Source: JANLQX01 sp031368215 (GTDB lineage Bacteria; Actinomycetota; Acidimicrobiia; Acidimicrobiales; JANYDT01). From it: 14,412 nt of DNA. Position 1 is the stretch's first letter. Each line of letters begins with the position of its first letter. The stretch covers positions 1-14,412 of the forward strand of contig JANLRD010000042.1 in assembly GCA_031368215.1 (NCBI GenBank), read 5' to 3'. Position numbers and translations under genes: made by a program. The notes beneath the pieces are model-generated. The model did no database searches and was not told the origin of the DNA. It saw only the letters and a program-made list of their open reading frames with translations. Shown one piece after another: positions 14,038 to 14,412 of this stretch.

Positions 14038-14412
14038 TCAGTACGGCATGGTGCCGCCGTCGACCGGGAAGAGGCACCCGGTCATGTTGCGGGCGGCGTC
14101 GGACGCCAGCAACACCGCGACGGCGGCTACTTCCTCGACCCGATTCGGTCGCTTGATCGCCGATTCCCCTGCGAACATGCCGATGAGTTCGTCGTAGCCG
14201 CTGAGCCCCATCGCCACTGCCGAGTCGGGGCCGGTGGCGCGGACGATGTCGGTCTCGATGATCCCCGGGAGAATGGCGTTCACGGTGATACCAAGCGTGC
14301 CTACTTCTTGCGCCGCCGACTTCACAAGACCGTTCACGGCGTGCTTGGTGGCGACGTACCCAGGGAGGCCCGGCTTGCCGAGCTTCCCTTCGACCGACGA
14401 GGTGACGATGAT
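14038..14412 (-). CDS. Short-chain dehydrogenase/reductase, C-terminal part (partial, cut by window edge)
   Basis: The minus-strand frame is open to the window edge, giving the last 124 residues of a classical SDR. It opens with the strand IIVTSS holding the catalytic serine, then YVATK with the catalytic tyrosine and lysine (YxxxK), and NAILPGIIETD, the PG motif after the sixth strand. It ends with NMTGCLFPVDGGTMPY, typical of 3-oxoacyl-ACP-reductase-like SDRs. A GTG at 14337 could be mistaken for the start, but the catalytic motifs lie upstream of it, so the real start is outside the window. The N-terminal cofactor motif is not visible, so NAD or NADP preference cannot be judged. It is not close in sequence to the other SDR at 10645-11430. 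Confidence 0.92.
   Translation of the reverse strand: MIVTSSVEGKLGKPGLPGYVATKHAVNGLVKSAAQEVGTLGITVNAILPGIIETDIVRATGPDSAVAMGLSGYDELIGMFAGESAIKRPNRVEEVAAVAVLLASDAARNMTGCLFPVDGGTMPY

Noticed and set aside
13142..14197. A 351-codon plus-strand open frame
   Set aside because: It lies antisense to the MDR and SDR genes and has no recognisable domain or ribosome binding site. Its composition is that of a codon-bias shadow.
1..14412. Mobile elements, CRISPR arrays, tRNA or rRNA genes
   Set aside because: I saw no transposase or integrase motifs, no regularly spaced repeats, no cloverleaf-like sequences and no rRNA-like stretches. Gene spacing and composition look uniform.

Overview
This is a GC-rich chromosomal window of actinobacterial character. 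The best guess is an Acidimicrobiia-like or mycobacterium-like organism. Three things point this way: a wax ester synthase/diacylglycerol acyltransferase of the actinobacterial type, short-chain dehydrogenase, Rieske and PPOX-type flavoprotein genes typical of lipid- and aromatic-degrading actinobacteria, and a secreted binding protein with a Cys/Gly/Lys-rich N-terminal module that I associate with acidimicrobial exported proteins. Taxonomy is inferred from gene content only. No rRNA, tRNA, CRISPR array, transposase or phage gene is visible.

Region 1 (1-7165, all minus strand). This is a complete HAAT-type (branched-chain amino acid family) ABC importer operon, transcribed from right to left: livF-like ATPase, livG-like ATPase, a long-chain fatty-acid/AMP-dependent CoA ligase, livH-like permease, livM-like permease and a periplasmic binding protein. 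Junctions are very tight, with 4-bp stop/start overlaps at livF/livG, livG/ligase and livH/livM. The operon ends in a strong 13-bp hairpin. The ligase in the middle of the transporter genes suggests that the imported solute is a carboxylic acid that is converted to its CoA thioester after entry. The first ten codons of a histidine-phosphatase-like gene lie at the extreme left edge (1-30, minus strand).

Region 2 (7166-8807). A divergent intergenic region of about 180 bp carries an 8-bp inverted repeat that could be an operator. It is followed by a single plus-strand WS/DGAT gene, which uses acyl-CoA to make triacylglycerol or wax ester. That gene converges on the next block across a short gap filled by a nested hairpin. 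Together with region 1 this suggests a route of acid import, CoA activation and neutral-lipid storage. The coupling is inferred and not shown.

Region 3 (8808-11430, minus strand). An SDR dehydrogenase, a PPOX-fold flavin/F420 protein and a Rieske non-heme iron oxygenase lie in one run, with gaps of 33 and 52 bp. They look like a small catabolic cassette. A possible leaderless promoter precedes the SDR.

Region 4 (11478-14412, minus strand). A truncated SDR (cut by the right edge), a zinc-free MDR-family NADP-dependent reductase, a PLP-dependent threonine/serine dehydratase and a VOC/glyoxalase-fold protein follow one another. The last two are almost contiguous. A shared pathway cannot be assigned from the sequence. 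No gene here is clearly a novel system. The most interesting features are the ligase embedded in the importer operon, its divergent storage-lipid neighbour, the small N-terminal module of the binding protein, and the candidate operator and leaderless promoters.
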